A model generated the notes under the pieces. That model did no database searches. It saw only the letters and a list, made by a program, of their open reading frames with translations, and was not told the DNA's origin. Of a stretch of DNA of 64,000 nt, positions 30,189 through 43,500 are shown in pieces. The position numbers were made by a program, and so were the translations under genes. The stretch is from Eutypella sp. D-1. Its lineage: Eukaryota; Ascomycota; Sordariomycetes; Xylariales; Diatrypaceae. The first letter of the stretch is position 1, and every line of letters begins with the position of its first letter. The stretch covers positions 62,001-126,000 of the forward strand of contig JAJTTP010000019.1 of NCBI GenBank assembly GCA_023313575.1, written 5' to 3'.

Positions 30189-32375
30189 CTAAGCAGCGCT
30201 CTCAATACCTCCCCACTTCCTCTTTTTAGTCGCATCTAAGCTCCTGGCATGACTGCTGCTGCTGCCACCAGCAGTGCTCCCTGTCTGAAAACTCCTCTGG
30301 GGAGGAGGCGCAGGCAGACGTTTCGGGGGCACGGAGCCGGGTTCCGGGGCAGAATCGACCTCCTTGGCCCAGGAAACCCAGTCGCTCCTACGGTTCTTCC
30401 ACAGGTCGCCCTTCCAGTTCCTCCAGACGCGGCGGCCCTCGAAGGACTCGCGGAGTTCCTGCTCGTGCTGCTCCAGCTGCGTCATGATGGTCTCCTTGAG
30501 GTGGAAGGGCAAGTTTATGCCGTCGCCCTTGGAAGGCGTCGCGATGATGGCGCTCAGCACCCGGCTGCCGTGCTCTGACGTGGCTAGTGCGAAGGCGTGC
30601 GGCCTCAGCTGGGAGACGAGCGTCTTGTGGAAGATCTTGTTCGCTGACGGGGTTGCTAGAGCATCGGCGAGGACGTGTGATGTCGGCGCTGATGTTGTCG
30701 CAAGCTGGAGGATCAGTTCCTCTGGGAGGGAGAACAGGGATGTCTGGATAGCTCGACGGGGCTGGCCAGGTAAGGAGAGTAAAGTTGTTGCTAGATGGGA
30801 GCCATGTGAGACGAGCGCTGAACGATTCTTGGCCAAAGGCGCCTGCTCCTTCTCCTTCTTGTCGTCCTTGTCTCCAGCTTCTAAAAGACAGAGCTTCGGT
30901 ATTAATACCTTGGGATCCGACCCGTATGCATTGATCAGTGCCTTCGTGAGGGAGTCGATTTCCGCACTAGCTTGGCGGGCTTGGCATCGCTCTAGTAGGG
31001 TCTTTATCACATTGAATCTCGATAAGGAGACTAATTTGGGAATTTCGGGGAGGGTCTTCTGCACAGCATCCGCCAAGTCCTCCTTGCTCAGGCGAACAAG
31101 AACCCGGATGGCAGGATAGGAAGCGATGTCATTTCGTAAAAGACTATGTATTCTCTCGGAGAAGACGTGCTTCCATAATACCTTGAAGACTTTGCCGGGA
31201 CAGTGTGTGATTAATACTTCCAGAAGCCGGGAACCTATCGCGTCGTATAGCATGCTGTTGACGAAGTCGGAGGCCTTGGTAGTGGCGTCCTTCAGCGTAT
31301 TAGGAGCGCCGGGCAAAAGCCGCCATAGCAAAGTCATCTCTTCGGACTTCTCATTGCCTGTTGATTCGGAGCTTAGGGCAATATCTAACTCTAGGAATAG
31401 CTGCAGGACCGGGTTACCAGTTGGATGAGTTGCCAGGACGCGAAGTTCCGTGCTGCTCATGCCTCTAGTGGAGTCGTCGATGATCTTCTTGGCAGCCATG
31501 GTGAAGGAGGCAGGGACAGCGCGAAGCTGAGAATTGGCTTCGCTAGATTCCGCCTTGGACCATGGAGCAGATATGTTTTCTTTCTTTTTGCTGTGGATGA
31601 GAGACTTGGTTGAGGATTGTTCTAGGGGACGGCCGGAGAGAACGATCAGGAGGACACGGAGGGTATGGGAAGCAAACTTGTCGGTAAGGAGGTAGGTAAG
31701 GCGACCTTCCAATTCGTCGAGGGTAAGAAGAAAAAGTTCCTCCATGTAGGGCAAAGGTTTCTCATCATCATCAGTCGGGAGATCGTCGCGGTCGCCGCCC
31801 AACTCACGGGTGACGATGGGTGCAGATTGGAGGAATAGGGTCTCGCAACAATGACTGGCAAATCTGTGTTGGATGAGGTTGAGGAAGTGACCGGCGAATT
31901 GCTCAAACAACTTCTTCTTTTGGCGGGTATTCGACATAAGTATAAGACGCTCCATAAGTCTCGAGCACGACTGACTACAGGCCAACTTCAACTCCTTTCC
32001 TTGGGCTTCGGTGAAGACACCGGCCAAGTAAAGATCTCGCTCGTCCTGGGAGGGGAAGTCATCGATGTCAAGTTGCTCGTCGACGGACCGAAAATACTCC
32101 TGCTCCTCGTCTGAAAGCATGCCGAAGAACTCGCGATCATCTTGGGGTGCCCCTCCGGTTCTCTCGGTTTCTCCGGTTTCCGCGGCCCCCATATGCTGCT
32201 CATACCCTTCCGCGAATACGACATCATCGTCCCTCGCTCCATCGTTCACATCGTCCTCGTTCAGTCGTTGTTTCTTATTAGCACGGCTTTCCTCAGCGGC
32301 CGCTAATGCCTTCTCGCGTCGCTTAGCTTTTCGCTCATCGCGAATGGCCTGCCGTTTTGTACGTGGCTTCGGCAT
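30189..32375 (-). CDS. NOP9: Nucleolar pre-rRNA processing protein Nop9
   Basis: 728 aa, one exon, ATG at 32375. Nop9 binds 20S pre-rRNA near the 18S 3' end through Pumilio-like repeats and acts in small-subunit biogenesis in the nucleolus. Sequence support: a basic N-terminus (MPKPRTKRQAIRDERKAKRR, a nucleolar-type signal), an acidic linker, then helical repeats from about residue 105. The first is followed by FAGHFLNLIQHRFASHCCET, and later repeats carry TDKFASHTLRVLL, GNPVLQLFLELD and IGSRLLEVLI. A C-terminal repeat with LATSEHGSRVLSAII and a conserved WRNWKGDLWKNRRSDWVSWA block near residues 655-675 are typical of fungal Nop9. The tail ends in a basic KKRKWGG. It is divergent from the P450 with about 0.8 kb between. 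Confidence 0.93.
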   Translation of the reverse strand: MPKPRTKRQAIRDERKAKRREKALAAAEESRANKKQRLNEDDVNDGARDDDVVFAEGYEQHMGAAETGETERTGGAPQDDREFFGMLSDEEQEYFRSVDEQLDIDDFPSQDERDLYLAGVFTEAQGKELKLACSQSCSRLMERLILMSNTRQKKKLFEQFAGHFLNLIQHRFASHCCETLFLQSAPIVTRELGGDRDDLPTDDDEKPLPYMEELFLLTLDELEGRLTYLLTDKFASHTLRVLLIVLSGRPLEQSSTKSLIHSKKKENISAPWSKAESSEANSQLRAVPASFTMAAKKIIDDSTRGMSSTELRVLATHPTGNPVLQLFLELDIALSSESTGNEKSEEMTLLWRLLPGAPNTLKDATTKASDFVNSMLYDAIGSRLLEVLITHCPGKVFKVLWKHVFSERIHSLLRNDIASYPAIRVLVRLSKEDLADAVQKTLPEIPKLVSLSRFNVIKTLLERCQARQASAEIDSLTKALINAYGSDPKVLIPKLCLLEAGDKDDKKEKEQAPLAKNRSALVSHGSHLATTLLSLPGQPRRAIQTSLFSLPEELILQLATTSAPTSHVLADALATPSANKIFHKTLVSQLRPHAFALATSEHGSRVLSAIIATPSKGDGINLPFHLKETIMTQLEQHEQELRESFEGRRVWRNWKGDLWKNRRSDWVSWAKEVDSAPEPGSVPPKRLPAPPPQRSFQTGSTAGGSSSSHARSLDATKKRKWGGIESAA

Positions 32376-33185
32376 TGTGCAAATTGGGGATCTAGTGTCG
32401 CTAAAGGCGCCGAAAATCTTGGTGAAGGTTGAAAGTTGAGGGTTGAGTGTTCCTTCTCATGTTCTCTTCGGCTTGTCGATCAAAAGATTTCCTACGAAAT
32501 TTTAGTGGAGACAGTCTGGGAGTTGAGTGATTTATCCAATGAGAGATCACCTTGAAGTATGGGTAAGGCCTTATCTTATCGATATCTACTTAAGTACTTA
32601 GGTAGGTACAGTAGTGTGCAAGTAGCGGAGCAGCGGAGCACCCGGAGTTTGGGCTCGCCAGGCTTGTTAGGTACCTAGAGCAAGCTAGAGGTAGGGCTAA
32701 ACAGGGATTCGGATGGTACATTATTTAGTTCACTTAACGCGAGTCTTTCAGTGCATCAGGTTCGCGATGGCCAATCAAATATCAGATAATACCTACTACG
32801 TAACCTACGCGTTCATATCTTTAGAACCCCCTGAAGCTGTCAGTTACCAAAATCTCACCTTGGGGTTCCCTACTAGATCCTCAAGGATCGGAAAACGGAT
32901 CTACCCATAGATAAAATGAGAGGCCGAGCACTGCCTCTAGAATATCTTCTTCCCCATCTCCCGAATCCAGTTTGAGATTTTTTCATGCTTTATAAGTTCG
33001 GGTTCGTACCTCGTGACTGGGTAGATTATATAGCGTTTCTAGCTCATCCAGCCTGGCCTTAGCATGTGAAGTATCCATTCATGTTTAGCGAACTTCGTCG
33101 TGGTATATGCACTTATCAACCCGGATAAGTAACCACTCTAGACAGTCCAGCAGTTGAATGCTGAGACGTGCTGAAATACTCAAAA
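32376..33185. other. Intergenic between divergent Nop9 and P450
   Basis: Shared upstream region of about 0.8 kb. Contains a ttaggtaggtac motif near 32600. No gene seen. Confidence 0.5.
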
Positions 33186-34951
33186 ATGGACTTAATCCCC
33201 CTTATTTCCAACGCCGTTGTCGCGGTGATAGCCATCATAGCATTGGCCCGCTTCTTCCCTTTTTTGCTTGAAACATGGCGTACCAGAGCACTCATCAACA
33301 GGCTGCAGAAGCAGGGAAAGGTGAGTACAACCAAATTGTCATAGGCTCGCGCTCGACTTTAGTCTCGTCGCACGGCTAACGTATATCGTAGAACATGCTC
33401 CCGCACAATAAAATACTTGGGCACTTATTACAAGCCAAGGACGCCATTGACGATCTCCCCCCAGGCGCACACAGCATGTACATAATGGACCGCATGAGTA
33501 GAAAGCTCGGTCGTCCTGATGCCTTGTATTTCGATCCATGGCCCATTGGCCACCCCTTCCTCATAATCAATGACCCGTATCTCGCCGTCCAGGTCACATC
33601 TCACCCCGTGACTGGTTCCGAGAAACCTCCCGGTCTCGATGCTTGGTTCCTGCCCATCACTGGCCGCGGAGGCTGGAACCTCTTTACTGAAAATGGGTCG
33701 GTTTGGAAGCAGAACAACAGCCTGTTCTTACCCTTCTTCAACAATAGCAACCTCGATGCCATCCTTCCCGTTGTCCTCCGGAATATGGTCACGCTCAGGG
33801 ATATCCTGCGACAGAAGGCCCAGGCCGGAGACATGTTCCGTTTGGAACCGTTGACGCTTGCTCTCATGAACGACATCTCTGGACGCATCCTCTTCAATGA
33901 GGACCTAGGGAACCTTGCAGGTCGCCCTCATCCTATATCTAAAACCATGCTTCGCCAGCTAGGCATCAAGTCTGCTGCCAACGTCGTTGACAGCCTCCGC
34001 CAGCTAAACCCGTTTGAGCATCTAAGCCGGTGGAACAATGGGCGCATACTGGATAACCACATCAGAGCCCAGGTACACAAGCAGCTGAATACACTTCAGA
34101 ATACCAAGACGGAAGAAGAAGACGATGGCGGCGGCGGCGGCGATGGCTTCAAGACGATCCTCGGCCAAGCCCTCAAGAGCTACTACGCGCAGACAGGAAA
34201 GCGGACCAGCGAGCCGCCGGACGAGGAGTTCATGAAGATGCTCGTGGCGCAGCTGCGCATGTTCTTCTTCGCCGGCTACGACTCGACCTCGTCCGCCATG
34301 GTGTCGAGCTGCTACCTGCTCTGGAAGCACCCGGAGGCGCTAGCCAAGGTGCGCGCGGAGCACGACCGCGTGCTGGGATCGGACCCGACGACCTGCGCTG
34401 ACCGCATCGCCGAGAACCCCTCCGTGTTGAACGCGCTGACGTACACGACGGCCGTGATCAAGGAGGCCATGCGCCTGTTCCCGCCGGCGTCCGGGGTGCG
34501 GGCGGGCTGCGCCGACCTGGTGCTGCGCGGGCGCGACGGCACCACATACCCGACGGCGGGGGTGACGCCGCAGATCAACCACCTAGGCCTGCAGCGGAAC
34601 CCGGCGGTGTGGCCGCGGGCGCTGGAGTTCCTGCCGGAGCGGTTCATGGTCGGAGCAGGCGACGCGCTACACCCGCCCGCGGGCGCGTGGCGCGCCTTCG
34701 AGCACGGCGTGCGCTCCTGCACCGGCCAGGCCTTCGTCATGAAAGAGCTCCGCGCCTTCCTGGCCCTACTGGCCCGCGAGTTCGACCTCCGCGACTGCTA
34801 CGACGAGGTCTATGCCGGTGAGGACCTCGACCTGTCGCACGTCGACGGCGAGAAGGCGTATATGATCGAGGCCGGCTCCGCGCACCCCCGCGGACAGATG
34901 CCGGTGCGCATCTCGCTCAGCGGTTATACCCCCCAGGATGTCGATGCATGA
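33186..34951 (+). CDS. Cytochrome P450 monooxygenase, two exons
   Basis: Exons 33186-33320 and 33392-34951 give 564 aa. The 71-bp intron has gtgagt, ggctaac and cgtag. Haem-thiolate monooxygenase, membrane-anchored at the ER: residues 7-28 form the N-terminal anchor (ISNAVVAVIAIIALARFF). I-helix oxygen-binding motif AGYDST (340-345), K-helix EAMR (403-406, ExxR), PERF (461-464), and haem-binding FEHGVRSCTG (481-490) with Cys 488 as the iron ligand. All key residues are present, so it is probably active. A Gly/Asp/Glu-rich insert near residues 284-296 separates the F/G region from the I helix. Codon use is much more GC-rich in the last 750 bp. No biosynthetic core gene is adjacent; the substrate is unknown and the CYP family was not assigned. 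Confidence 0.92.
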
Positions 34952-37784
34952 GTGAATGCCCTACTTTATCTAGTCGTTTCGACTGACTATCCCTGGCTGT
35001 GAATGTGATATAGACATGACATGACATGCACTGTACTCAGCTTAATTTACATAGGACGACCTCTCGTCGATAATGAAATGCCAGCCATAATAATACTACA
35101 CCGTGCTTATAACATTGGGAACATCTCGTCTTCCTATCCTAGCTAGTACCCTGGGGGGGGGGGGGGGAATAAGTAGATAACCTCTAGATAAGAATTTGGT
35201 TGAATGAGGCCCATGCATGTCTCAGAGTAGGTAAGATTGGGCTGGATAAGGTTAGTACGGGAAGCTGTCCAAAACGGGATTCCAATGGATTGCCCCCCTC
35301 CTCCAGCTGCAGTTGGTCTATATATAACCTACTGCGCGGTCTAGAACCTCGGGACCTTATCCATACATACAGATTACAGATTGCCTAGCTCCAACCAGCA
35401 AGGTCCCTACCTTCAAGGTTCCTCACCAACCTCAAAGCAGCCAATTTCCAGGCCATGAAAAAAAAAAATTTCCTGTGCGAGGTTTAAGCGCGTTTGTCAG
35501 GTCCGCCGTTATCATTGGTGTAAGTATTATTTAAGGTTTCGATTACCTTGACTTGGGCGGAGCCAGTAAACAAACAACACCTACCTAGGTTTTCCCGCTC
35601 TCCTCTCTTCTCTCCCGCCTTTTTTTCTTATCCTGCTTTGTTACCCAGCCAGGATTACCTACCAGCTTTCCCATTTGCCATATTCTGGCATGGAAACCAA
35701 ACTCGATGGATTTTCTACACCTTCATCATCTTCGATACTTTCTTTTACCTACTCTCTCCCCTAGCTCCCCTAGGTAGGGCAGCTTTCTCATAGGGTAAGC
35801 GGTAAGCACTCAAGGTAGGATTTCTGGAATGCCGAAAGACTTCTACAGCACAAATTTAACCCTTGGGATCAAACGGGCTCTTTTTTCCTGGATGGCGCTG
35901 CTGAAATATCGTCAACGTCAATTGATTACGATATCCTCTTCTCGCGATGATGTGTCGTTGTCGTTTACTCTGAATCATTCCGAGAGTGGTCATCATCCCG
36001 GTTCCATACAGCTAATTGGCGATGGTGCCGTCCCGTTTGCTGGTATGCTCTGCGTACGTGATGGATCTCAATGTAGAGACCTCCCGAGGCCATAGCCTCC
36101 AGAACCAGCGTGTGGTGTCTGTGTCATGTGAGTAACCACCCTCCATCCACCCACACAAGTCGAGAAGACACAAGATGCATTCCATGATGCTACAACAAAA
36201 ACGAAATCACATTGGTTGAATGGTTCCCATATGGGTTCCTTGAAATCAAAGCACAACACACTCTGAATGGTTGCCTGAAAGGAACTTCAAAACGTTCTCT
36301 TATTTGCTTCTTGGCTAGTAAACTGACAACGCCACGTCTTTTCAGGTTTCATAACGCATGCCACTATTACGTCGCCTTCCTGATATATCAGTTCCAACTG
36401 TTTATAAATAAGTAGTAACAGGGGTGAGGGAGCGGTTAATATCTATCCCGGCACGCTACTCTGCATGCCGACGGGATCTCCATTGTCTCAATATCACCTA
36501 GAAACCCCTCCCCCCCTCCCCCTCCTTTTAGACCACCCTCTCAGCAAGGCTGATGATGAATACCATGGTGGAGACCTATTCTTGATACTTTCCTTGAAAA
36601 GAACAACCGGTAATCTGAAGCCTTGCCACGCTGCTGTTCCCATGTAGTCAGTGAGATCGCTGAGAAGTACGCTTTGAAGATGTGCGTATTGCTATCGTCG
36701 TGTATCATGGTGTATGTCATCTGTTCCAGGTCGAGACGAGCAGTTCCTGGGCCAGCTTGGAGCGTCGCGTATCACTGGACGGGTCCCTGATGGAGACCGC
36801 GGAGTACATGAGACAGTCGATCCGTACCTATATGTCAGATGTATGCGCAATCACCCGTAACGTAGTCGTCGTCCAGTGGCCTGCCGCTGGTGCCTGGATG
36901 TCAAACGGACAGTGACCCCGAATCATACCGGATGGGGCTTGGGTGCACCACTCACGAGCTCCTTGATGTAGAAAATTTACTCTGATAGCGAGACTTCCTA
37001 TATTTTACTCCGCACTTTATCCTCTGACGTAGAGTATACATCAGGAACTAGAATGGTAGCATTATAGTATTGTGATCATGGAGGGCCAAGTTCGATGGAA
37101 AATGGTCTCCATATTTCGTTCTGATATCCAACTCTGTTCTTGACGTCCATAAGTATCTAGGTAGGTATGTCCGTATGAATCCTCCGTTGGTGTCATTGAG
37201 CTTGCGGCGGACAGGGAGCTGAAACGAGACAGTCCGCCTACTGCAGTTTGCCGCGACGTCGGAGGCCCCATCAGTTCCAGTTCAATCCCCTGCTTTTAGA
37301 GAAAGAAGTCGAACAGGCTTTGACCATGTCTGAGGGGCCTCCTGCCTGGCATGTCCGTTTGGTCTAGTGACGTAGTGAGACAAGTGCGTTTGAACGCCAT
37401 GACAAGTATTTGGTCCTGAATGGACGACCGGGAGGGTATGCGAGAGCCTAGGCCGGCGGCCAGACAAGTGATGGGCCGTAGTCTTGATTGTATTGTACAG
37501 TGCGCACGGGATCGGGCAGTGTAGACTTGCTGGATATACGGCAATATCCATCAAGTCATTTCAAAAAGAAAGCACACGATGGCCAATAGGAATGAATGAG
37601 AACTATCTCTTGTATTTGGGAATTCCGTTTGCGTAGGCATCGGGGGAGGAAAGGGTTTTGAGGGCGATGAGGTATATATTCTCTCCTCACTCGTCCTTGA
37701 CAATCACAGCATTCATCCTACTCGTCTTCACATTACGCAAGACATCTCACAGCCTTTGTCGCCTTCTGAAAACCTCACGAAAAC
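34952..37784. other. Intergenic, no gene supported
   Basis: About 2.8 kb. Holds a 15-base poly-G tract (35153-35167) and ctacctaggt / cctaggtaggg motifs near 35580 and 35770. The ORF at 36.68-36.91 kb has protein-like composition but no ATG start and no recognisable domain. A tatatatt box lies at 37673-37680, about 105 bp before the next gene. Confidence 0.45.
35153..35167. repeat. Poly-G tract
   Basis: Fifteen consecutive G residues downstream of the P450. Length may be unreliable in assembly. Confidence 0.7.
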
Positions 37785-40376
37785 ATGGCATTGAAAGATG
37801 AAGGTGACACCAAAGGGGGTGCGCTGAGCGACCCGGCCCTCCTAGACAAGATCGACGAGCTACGACGACTAGGGGTTGCGTCCATGGTTCCATTACCTCA
37901 GGTAGGTATCATATCCAAATATGAATACTCTCTATGACCAGGTACTCAGCATATGTTACTACGTCTTAGGTTGTCGTCGTTGGGCAGCAGTCTTCTGGGA
38001 AATCGAGTGTCCTCGAAAGTATAACCGGTTTCCCGTTTCCACGCGGTGCGGGTCTCTGTACGAGATATCCTACGGAAATCAGTTGCAGACGCGACGATTC
38101 CAGTAGAATAATCGTCAGCATCCGTCCTCAGGCGGGCGTATCTCCGGGAAGAGCACCTAAGCTACAGGAGTTCAGCGTTGATGCCACCGATATAGATCCC
38201 AGGACCCCTGCTTTTGAGAACATTTTCCACAAGGTGAGCTTTACTCACTTCATGAGAGCCGACACCTGGCTTACTGAAATCAACTATTTAGGCCGCAGAG
38301 GCAATGGATCTACGCACTGGAGACGATCCAAATGATACCAGACCTGCCTTTAGCGAGGATGTCTTACGAATCGAAATTACTGGTCCGAAGGAGGACAATC
38401 TAACCATTATAGATGTTCCTGGTAAGTCGGTGAGGCTAATAGATGGAAAAATAAATTCTAACTCACCGATTTAGGGATAATCGAGACACCTTCGCCTCGT
38501 ACGTAAGGTCCACGCCGTGCCTTTCTTTTATTTGGTGCTGGGCGCTTGGGTGTGGTCGAGAAGCTCACCGCGAATACCAGCCACCACTACCAAATCGGAT
38601 ATTCCGTTGGTGAAGTCGATGGTCAGGAGATATATACAAGAGTCACGGACTATGTGAGCTGGCCATATCTGATTGATGACGAAAAGCGCTGACTCTTATT
38701 GTCTAGTATTGTCATGGTGGCTCACTGCACGTCGGACATCGACACGCAGCAGATTTTCGAGGACGCAGAGGCCGTCGACCCGGAGGGCAAGCGCACGATC
38801 TGCGTTCTTACGAAGCCTGATATTCTCAAGGAGCAGGCAACTACGAACAAGGTTCTCGAGCTAGTCAGAGGCGAGCGAAAGCCTCTGAAACTCGGATATT
38901 TCGTGGTCCGAAACCGCGGAGCCGACGATACTACCTCTACGTTGGAACAGCGGAATACGACTGAACGGGCTTTTTTCAACAGCAGCCCTTGGAATGGGTT
39001 GGACAAGTCCCGTCTGGGCAATACAGCGCTGTGCAGCGAGCTGCGGACATTACTCATGGATCGTACGAGACACGAGTTTCCCAATGTCATGCGTGACATC
39101 CGAACTCATCTCAACATGAACAGAAAGAAGTTGCAGTCGCTGGGCGACCCCAGAACCACCGCCGACCAGCAGCGTATTTACCTTGGACGCGTTGCCAGTC
39201 GGTTTCAGGACCTGTGCAATTCCGCAATTGATGGGTACTACACGCGTGACCCGATATTCGACCGGAAGCCCGAATCGCGGCTCGTTACACGCATCCAAAG
39301 AATAAGCGATATGTTTGCCAGGACTCTATTTGCCAAGGGACACACTCGTATCTTTCAAAATGGCAAGGCCGAGCCAGAACCAGTCGGTGAAGGTGATTCA
39401 GAGGAGGAAGAAGTAATTGAGGAACCTGCTAAAGAGGTTTCTCGAGATGACATCTACGATGTACGATTTCGTATACCAGATGATGCTGAATTCCCGGAGT
39501 TGGCAGAGCTGGTCACAGAACCATTCCTTTGTCCTGACCCGTCGCACCATGACATTATTGAGTATATCCGAGAAGTGTACTACTTCACGAAAGGGCAAGA
39601 GGTTGGCACAGTAAGTTTGAGAGAGACATCCCGTTCAGAACCTCAGAAATTAACATAGGCTTCAGTTCAAACACTTCCTCTTGACCACTGTTTTCAAAGA
39701 ACAGTCCAAGAAGTGGCGGGATCTGACCCTCGCGCACGTGTCGAATGCAATTTTGGTCGTCCATCACTTCATCGACATGGCGCTCAGAGAGTCGTGTGCT
39801 GACGACATGGTCTGCGCGCAGCTCCGCATGTTCATCACCGACGATCTCACTGCCACCTACGGACGTGCGATGGACCACACCAACTTCCTTCTCCGCATTG
39901 AGTGCGGGAGCAGCACTATAACATGCAATCCAGATTTCAATGCTGCTCTACAGACGAACCGGAAACATCGACTTGACCAGAGATCCGCTGAAGTAAATGA
40001 AAACAGTAGCTATTATACAAGTGGCTCAAAACAGGGAGTAATTTGCGTACCCAAGGAGAAAGTGTTGAAGATGATCACACACACCCCCGCTCCGGTAGAT
40101 CAGATATGCCAGGACGTACACGAGCTGTTGAAGATATACTACGCACTCGCGCGGTCTCGGTTCGTCGACGCCATTTATCAGCAGGTAGTGGACCACTTCC
40201 TGCTGAGTGACGGTGCGAGCGCTCTCCGCGTGTTCGGCCCCGAACGCGTCATCGAGATGACAGGGGAGCAGCTAGGGATGATTGCTGCGGAGGACGCGTC
40301 CACTCGACGGACTCGGGAGAGGCTTGGACAAGAGATCACCAGCTTGGAGAGGGCTCTTGTGGTCTTGCGGACATGA
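37785..40376 (+). CDS. Mx/dynamin-like large GTPase, seven exons
   Basis: Exons 37785-37901, 37970-38233, 38292-38421, 38475-38498, 38581-38653, 38707-39610 and 39666-40376 give 740 aa. Dynamin-superfamily GTPase of the fungal Mx-like type, expected to assemble on membranes and remodel them. G1 is GQQSSGKS (44-51). The G2 Thr lies in LCTRYPTE. G3 is DVPG (168-171) and G4 is TKPD (238-241), followed by LGYFVVRNRGADD. A stalk region follows, with an acidic insert near 430-450 (GDSEEEEVIEEP), and a GED-like C-terminus (MTGEQLGMIAAEDASTRRTR). Length fits the family. No PH domain or Pro-rich tail, so it is not a classical dynamin. Exon 4 is only 24 nt; its gtacgt donor was chosen because it keeps frame and gives SPPTTTKSDIPLVKSM, matching the family. 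The other junctions are well supported. Confidence 0.88.
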
Positions 40377-40544
40377 CCGGAAGTGCGTGTTATCATCTGA
40401 TCGTTCAGGTTATGAATTCTGACGCGGAGAACTTGAAATCACTAGTTGGGGATGAAATGGGCTTAGAACTTGTCGAGGAACAAATGTGGATCTTCTAATA
40501 AAAAAGTATGTATCCTGTGATCATTTCCACATGAATCATTAAAG

Positions 40545-43500
40545 TCAACAATACCGACGCCGTTCATTCATTGAGAGTCTCCCCACGGCCGATTCCAGCC
40601 CCGTGCGATCTAAACCAGCGAATTCCTCCACGGCGTCTTCGAACACGTCCAGTTCATCATCATCGTCATCATGATTGTTCTCTAGGAAATGACTATCACC
40701 ATGACCCTCACTGCCACTATTGCCATCTGCGCGGGCTATGATTCTTTTGATGTACTTGTTGTCAGGTCTTAGTGCGGCATAAAGGCGGGGGATAACGAGG
40801 ACAGCGGCTCCGCCACCCCCTTCTCGGCCTTGCACGCTGGAATCTGTGCCCGCATTCACTTCGGCGCTATATTTTAGGGCCTTGATGAACTGGAGCTGCC
40901 GCCCGGCGACCTGCCACGTGAATTTTGTGTGTGTGCGGTAAAACATCTTGAAGGTCATGCTGGCCTTGAGGAGCTGCCACTGTGTGAGATCGGGGTGGTG
41001 AGTTTCTGGCTGCAGCAAGAAGGCCCGGACAGTCTCAATCAAATGGGGCTCATCAGTGAGGAGGCTAGCCTGAATATGTGGCTCTATCTCGCGCCACTTG
41101 TTGTAGACCTCAAGTACATTGGCCCGGTAGTCCTTTGACAGCATGCGCTCAGCCCAGAGCTCACGACAGCTCTCTAACTGGCTCTTTAGGTTATCGCTAA
41201 GGGCTATCAGCCACCTGGCTTGTGTGAGTCCATGTATGTTGCGCTGTCCGAGGCTTTCCTCGAATTGGTTCCAGTAGTTAGCGAGGTCGACATCAAAGGT
41301 GTGTGCAGGATCCAGTTTGTAGAACGAAGCCAAGGACGTCAACTCATTGTCGACCACCCCTTTCGCCACGTCAAACTTCAAGTGATCAATGATATGTTCC
41401 GTATGCATCACATCGCCACCCTTATACGCAGGCTTCCGAAGTTGCGGAACGCGCTTCAAGATGTCACTTCGAAATCGTTTCCAATGGGGCTCGTCGAAGA
41501 TAATCCCGTTCTTCGTCTGGTCGGCAAGTTCACCAAGCAGCCAGCTCAACTTGACAACGGGTTCTGAGCTGATGGTGTTGAAATGGTAACAGAGCCTCTC
41601 CTTGTAAGATGTGCAAAGGCCGAGAAGCTTAGGGTTGAGGCTGAAAGAAAAGGCCTTCTCGACCATGATATCGACATAGTGCTTTTTACCATGATCTGTA
41701 ATGAACTGGTCAACCTTCTTCTTATCCCGCTCCAGGTATTTAGAAAAGTCGGGCTTGGTGTGAGATGGCAGGATGTTTTGCGGAAGCACGCCGTTGAAAT
41801 TTTCTACTATATCGGGATCCCAGCACACCCAAGCTTTGTCGCCGTCATAATCCCCTCCGGATAGCATATCCGCTAGTGGCGTCTCTCCCTTACTGGAGAA
41901 AATTATGACATCTTTAAGCGACCGTAGTTCAGGCCTGAAGACTGCTCGGACCTTCTGGATATCACTCGGGAGGTGAGCCGGTGACCGAGCGACCAGAACG
42001 TCGACCCCGTCGAGATCAAAGTACTCGTCCGAACCTTCGCCGAACTTCGACGAGAAGCAGAGTTGCACTTCATTGGGCTCTAGAATTCCCCAAAAGTCCA
42101 CGACCATGAATGCATAGGTCGACCGAGAGATCTTGATCTTGAGTTGTTCACGTAGCTTGTCACACTTCTGATTTTGGTGCTCGAAGACCAGATCCTGGAG
42201 GTATTTCTGTTTCATGGGATCAAAACCTCCGTCAACAAGGAAAGCCATCTTGTCTTGTTGGTTATTCGGTAGACCCCCAAGGAAAGAGACTTCCCGATGG
42301 AAGACGCGACTTTCGGAATGTGTCGATGAGTCTTTAAGCCACTGTCTAAATGATTCTGGGTGTTTAATAGATGTCTTCATATACTCGAGGTCGTGCGCCA
42401 ATTCAACGGCCAAGTGAGCGCTGATGGTCTCTCTCATGCGCAGCCTATTGTGGGACCTAGCCTCCAATATAGGCAGGAACTGCAAGTTTAGAGTTGCGGG
42501 TCTCAGGGATGACGCACACGCCTTGACCTCGAGAGTCCTATGGAGCTCATCAGACCAATTGCATTCCCATTTCTCTTGACTTGGATATGTTTCTATCCAG
42601 TCTTCCTGGGTGGTGTCTGTGACATCAGTGATCCACATGCCTTTTGCGCTGCCCAGTCGTGCCTGTATGGCACATGGTGTATCAGTCAAGCCGAGGCTGT
42701 CTCGAATCTTCCGCATGACACTAGGGGAGACTCTGGCTATCCCGTCGTTCATGACATTTCCGGTCGAAGACCTAGGCTGAGATGCGTGTTGAGAACTGAG
42801 AGGCGGGTTACAAGTCGACCTGAGATCAGACTTACGGCGCCTAATCTGGTTAGGATGGAAGACGAAAGCAGGTGTGGTTTTGGTAAGTCCTAGGATTGGT
42901 TAGTACAAGACATACCCACGGCCCTAGGAATAATGTTATGAAATGGAGCTTGCCGCACCTAACGATATCCGACTGAAGAGCTTAAGGTATGGCTCGTCTC
43001 TGTTTTTGTCAAATTGAAGCAGCCATTGCAACATCGTGTCCCTGGAAATTTTGATTCTTGGATTATAATCATTATCAGTACGAGGCGAGGAAGACGGCGC
43101 CGGCAAAAAGTCTGCCCCATCGGTAGCGAAAAGAGAGACTCTTTCGTAGCACGATGTGTCCGTTTCTGGACCTATCGGAGTTTCTCTGGTTATAGACTTG
43201 CGACCTTCACCCCTGATCCAGAAAGCGGCCCAGGATCGCGCAAGAAAGTGATGGGGATTTTGTGTAAGCCATTCGGAAAGCGCAGTTTGTAGCCCTTCTG
43301 TGGGGAGTTTAGGGATATTCCACGAGTCAAGTGATGGGATACGCAGATCGAGGAATCTATCCGAGCCGAAGCGGCGATGAAGCCGGCACGACTGCTCGAG
43401 TTTCAGGGGCTGTAACTCTAGTAGAAGTGGTGGACCAGATCTGGAGTGGGAGAAGTTCATTGATGCCGTGAGCACGACCGCCCTAGAGCTTGACCGGAAG

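Noticed and set aside
36682..36915. 77-codon ORF with protein-like composition
   Set aside because: Lacks an ATG start and a convincing acceptor-linked exon; the opposite strand looks equally protein-like.
42780..42836. Intron with gtaagt donor and ctcag acceptor inside the RdRP (minus strand)
   Set aside because: Splicing it creates a stop, while reading through keeps a frame that joins the conserved TTPAFVF and VMNDG blocks.
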